Shown here one piece after another: positions 5,380-5,461 of a stretch of 5,461 bases of DNA; the first letter of the stretch is position 1; each line of letters starts with the position of its first letter. The stretch lies in assembly GCA_003526465.1 (NCBI GenBank), contig DPWD01000223.1:1-5461 (forward strand). The letters run 5' to 3'. The stretch is from Hyphomonadaceae bacterium. GTDB lineage: Bacteria; Pseudomonadota; Alphaproteobacteria; Caulobacterales; Aquidulcibacteraceae. The notes beneath the pieces are model-generated. The model saw nothing but the letters and a program-made list of their open reading frames with translations. It ran no database searches and was not told the DNA's origin. The position numbers were made by a program, and so were the translations under genes.

Positions 5380-5461
5380 GGCGCGCGGCGCCCTTCTTCT
5401 TCGTGACGGGGCCCGGCGGCCTCACAAACGAGGCCGCGACTGCCCTGGCGGTTCGCCCGTC
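5380..5461 (-). promoter_or_regulatory. Structured rpsD leader with three inverted repeats
   Basis: Read in the rpsD direction, the 82 bases before the ATG contain an outer pair GACGGG/CCCGTC (5461-5456 with 5410-5405). Within it is a perfect eight-pair hairpin GCGGCCTC/GAGGCCGC (5437-5430 with 5423-5416) with a GTTTGT loop. Next comes a purine-rich tract GAAGAAGAAGGG (5402-5391). Last is a five-pair hairpin GGCGC/GCGCC (5392-5388 with 5384-5380) directly touching the start codon. The only Shine-Dalgarno-like tract is 11 bases from the ATG, and the last hairpin could shorten that distance. S4 controls its own translation in E. coli and Bacillus subtilis by binding mRNA leader structures, so this may be an S4-binding control element. 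That is inference. The promoter is probably beyond the window edge, and the outer pair may extend past it. Confidence 0.45.

Noticed and set aside
4717..5406. A 229-codon forward open frame opposite rpsD
   Set aside because: It is the complement of a certain ribosomal protein gene, and its translation has no recognisable motif.
5415..5438. Intrinsic terminator of an upstream gene at the hairpin before rpsD
   Set aside because: The stem is strong, but neither strand has a T run after it; a leader structure fits better.

Overview
This window looks like ordinary chromosomal DNA from a GC-rich alphaproteobacterium. The evidence is the consistently high GC content, a 205-residue ribosomal protein S4 of the alphaproteobacterial type, a BA14K-family secreted protein (a family known mainly from Rhizobiales and relatives), a CGFS monothiol glutaredoxin, and alphaproteobacterial-looking PurU and PPK2 proteins. 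The order within the class cannot be settled from the sequence alone. No transposase, integrase, phage gene, CRISPR array, tRNA or rRNA gene was seen.

Left part, bases 1-1188. A leftward gene, cut by the window edge, encodes the N-terminus of an enoyl-CoA hydratase/isomerase (crotonase) family protein. It is divergent from a rightward gene for a CGFS monothiol glutaredoxin (Grx4/GrxD type). Next comes a secreted or membrane-anchored BA14K-family protein with a signal peptide, a proline-rich stretch and a glycine-zipper-like hydrophobic helix.

Middle part, bases 1189-3054. A complete phenylalanine-4-hydroxylase gene (phhA) has all three iron ligands in the canonical spacing. A 189-base intergenic stretch follows, with an AT-richer core carrying a nested inverted-repeat structure. 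It precedes a DUF502-family inner-membrane protein gene.

Right part, bases 3041-5461, all leftward. The order of transcription is rpsD (ribosomal protein S4), purU (formyltetrahydrofolate deformylase) and a class III-like polyphosphate kinase 2. The gaps are 25 and 4 bases, so the three genes probably share a transcript. The rpsD leader is rich in inverted repeats and may be a control element. The PPK2 gene ends inside the 3' end of the convergent DUF502 gene, with a 14-base overlap.

Functionally the genes are housekeeping: Fe-S and glutathione metabolism, phenylalanine to tyrosine conversion, one-carbon folate balance and formate supply, polyphosphate-driven nucleotide phosphorylation, and translation. 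I found no convincing undescribed multi-gene system. The points most worth a second look are the structured rpsD leader, the nested inverted repeat before the DUF502 gene, the rpsD-purU-ppk2 arrangement, and one unusual residue in the PPK2 active-site region.
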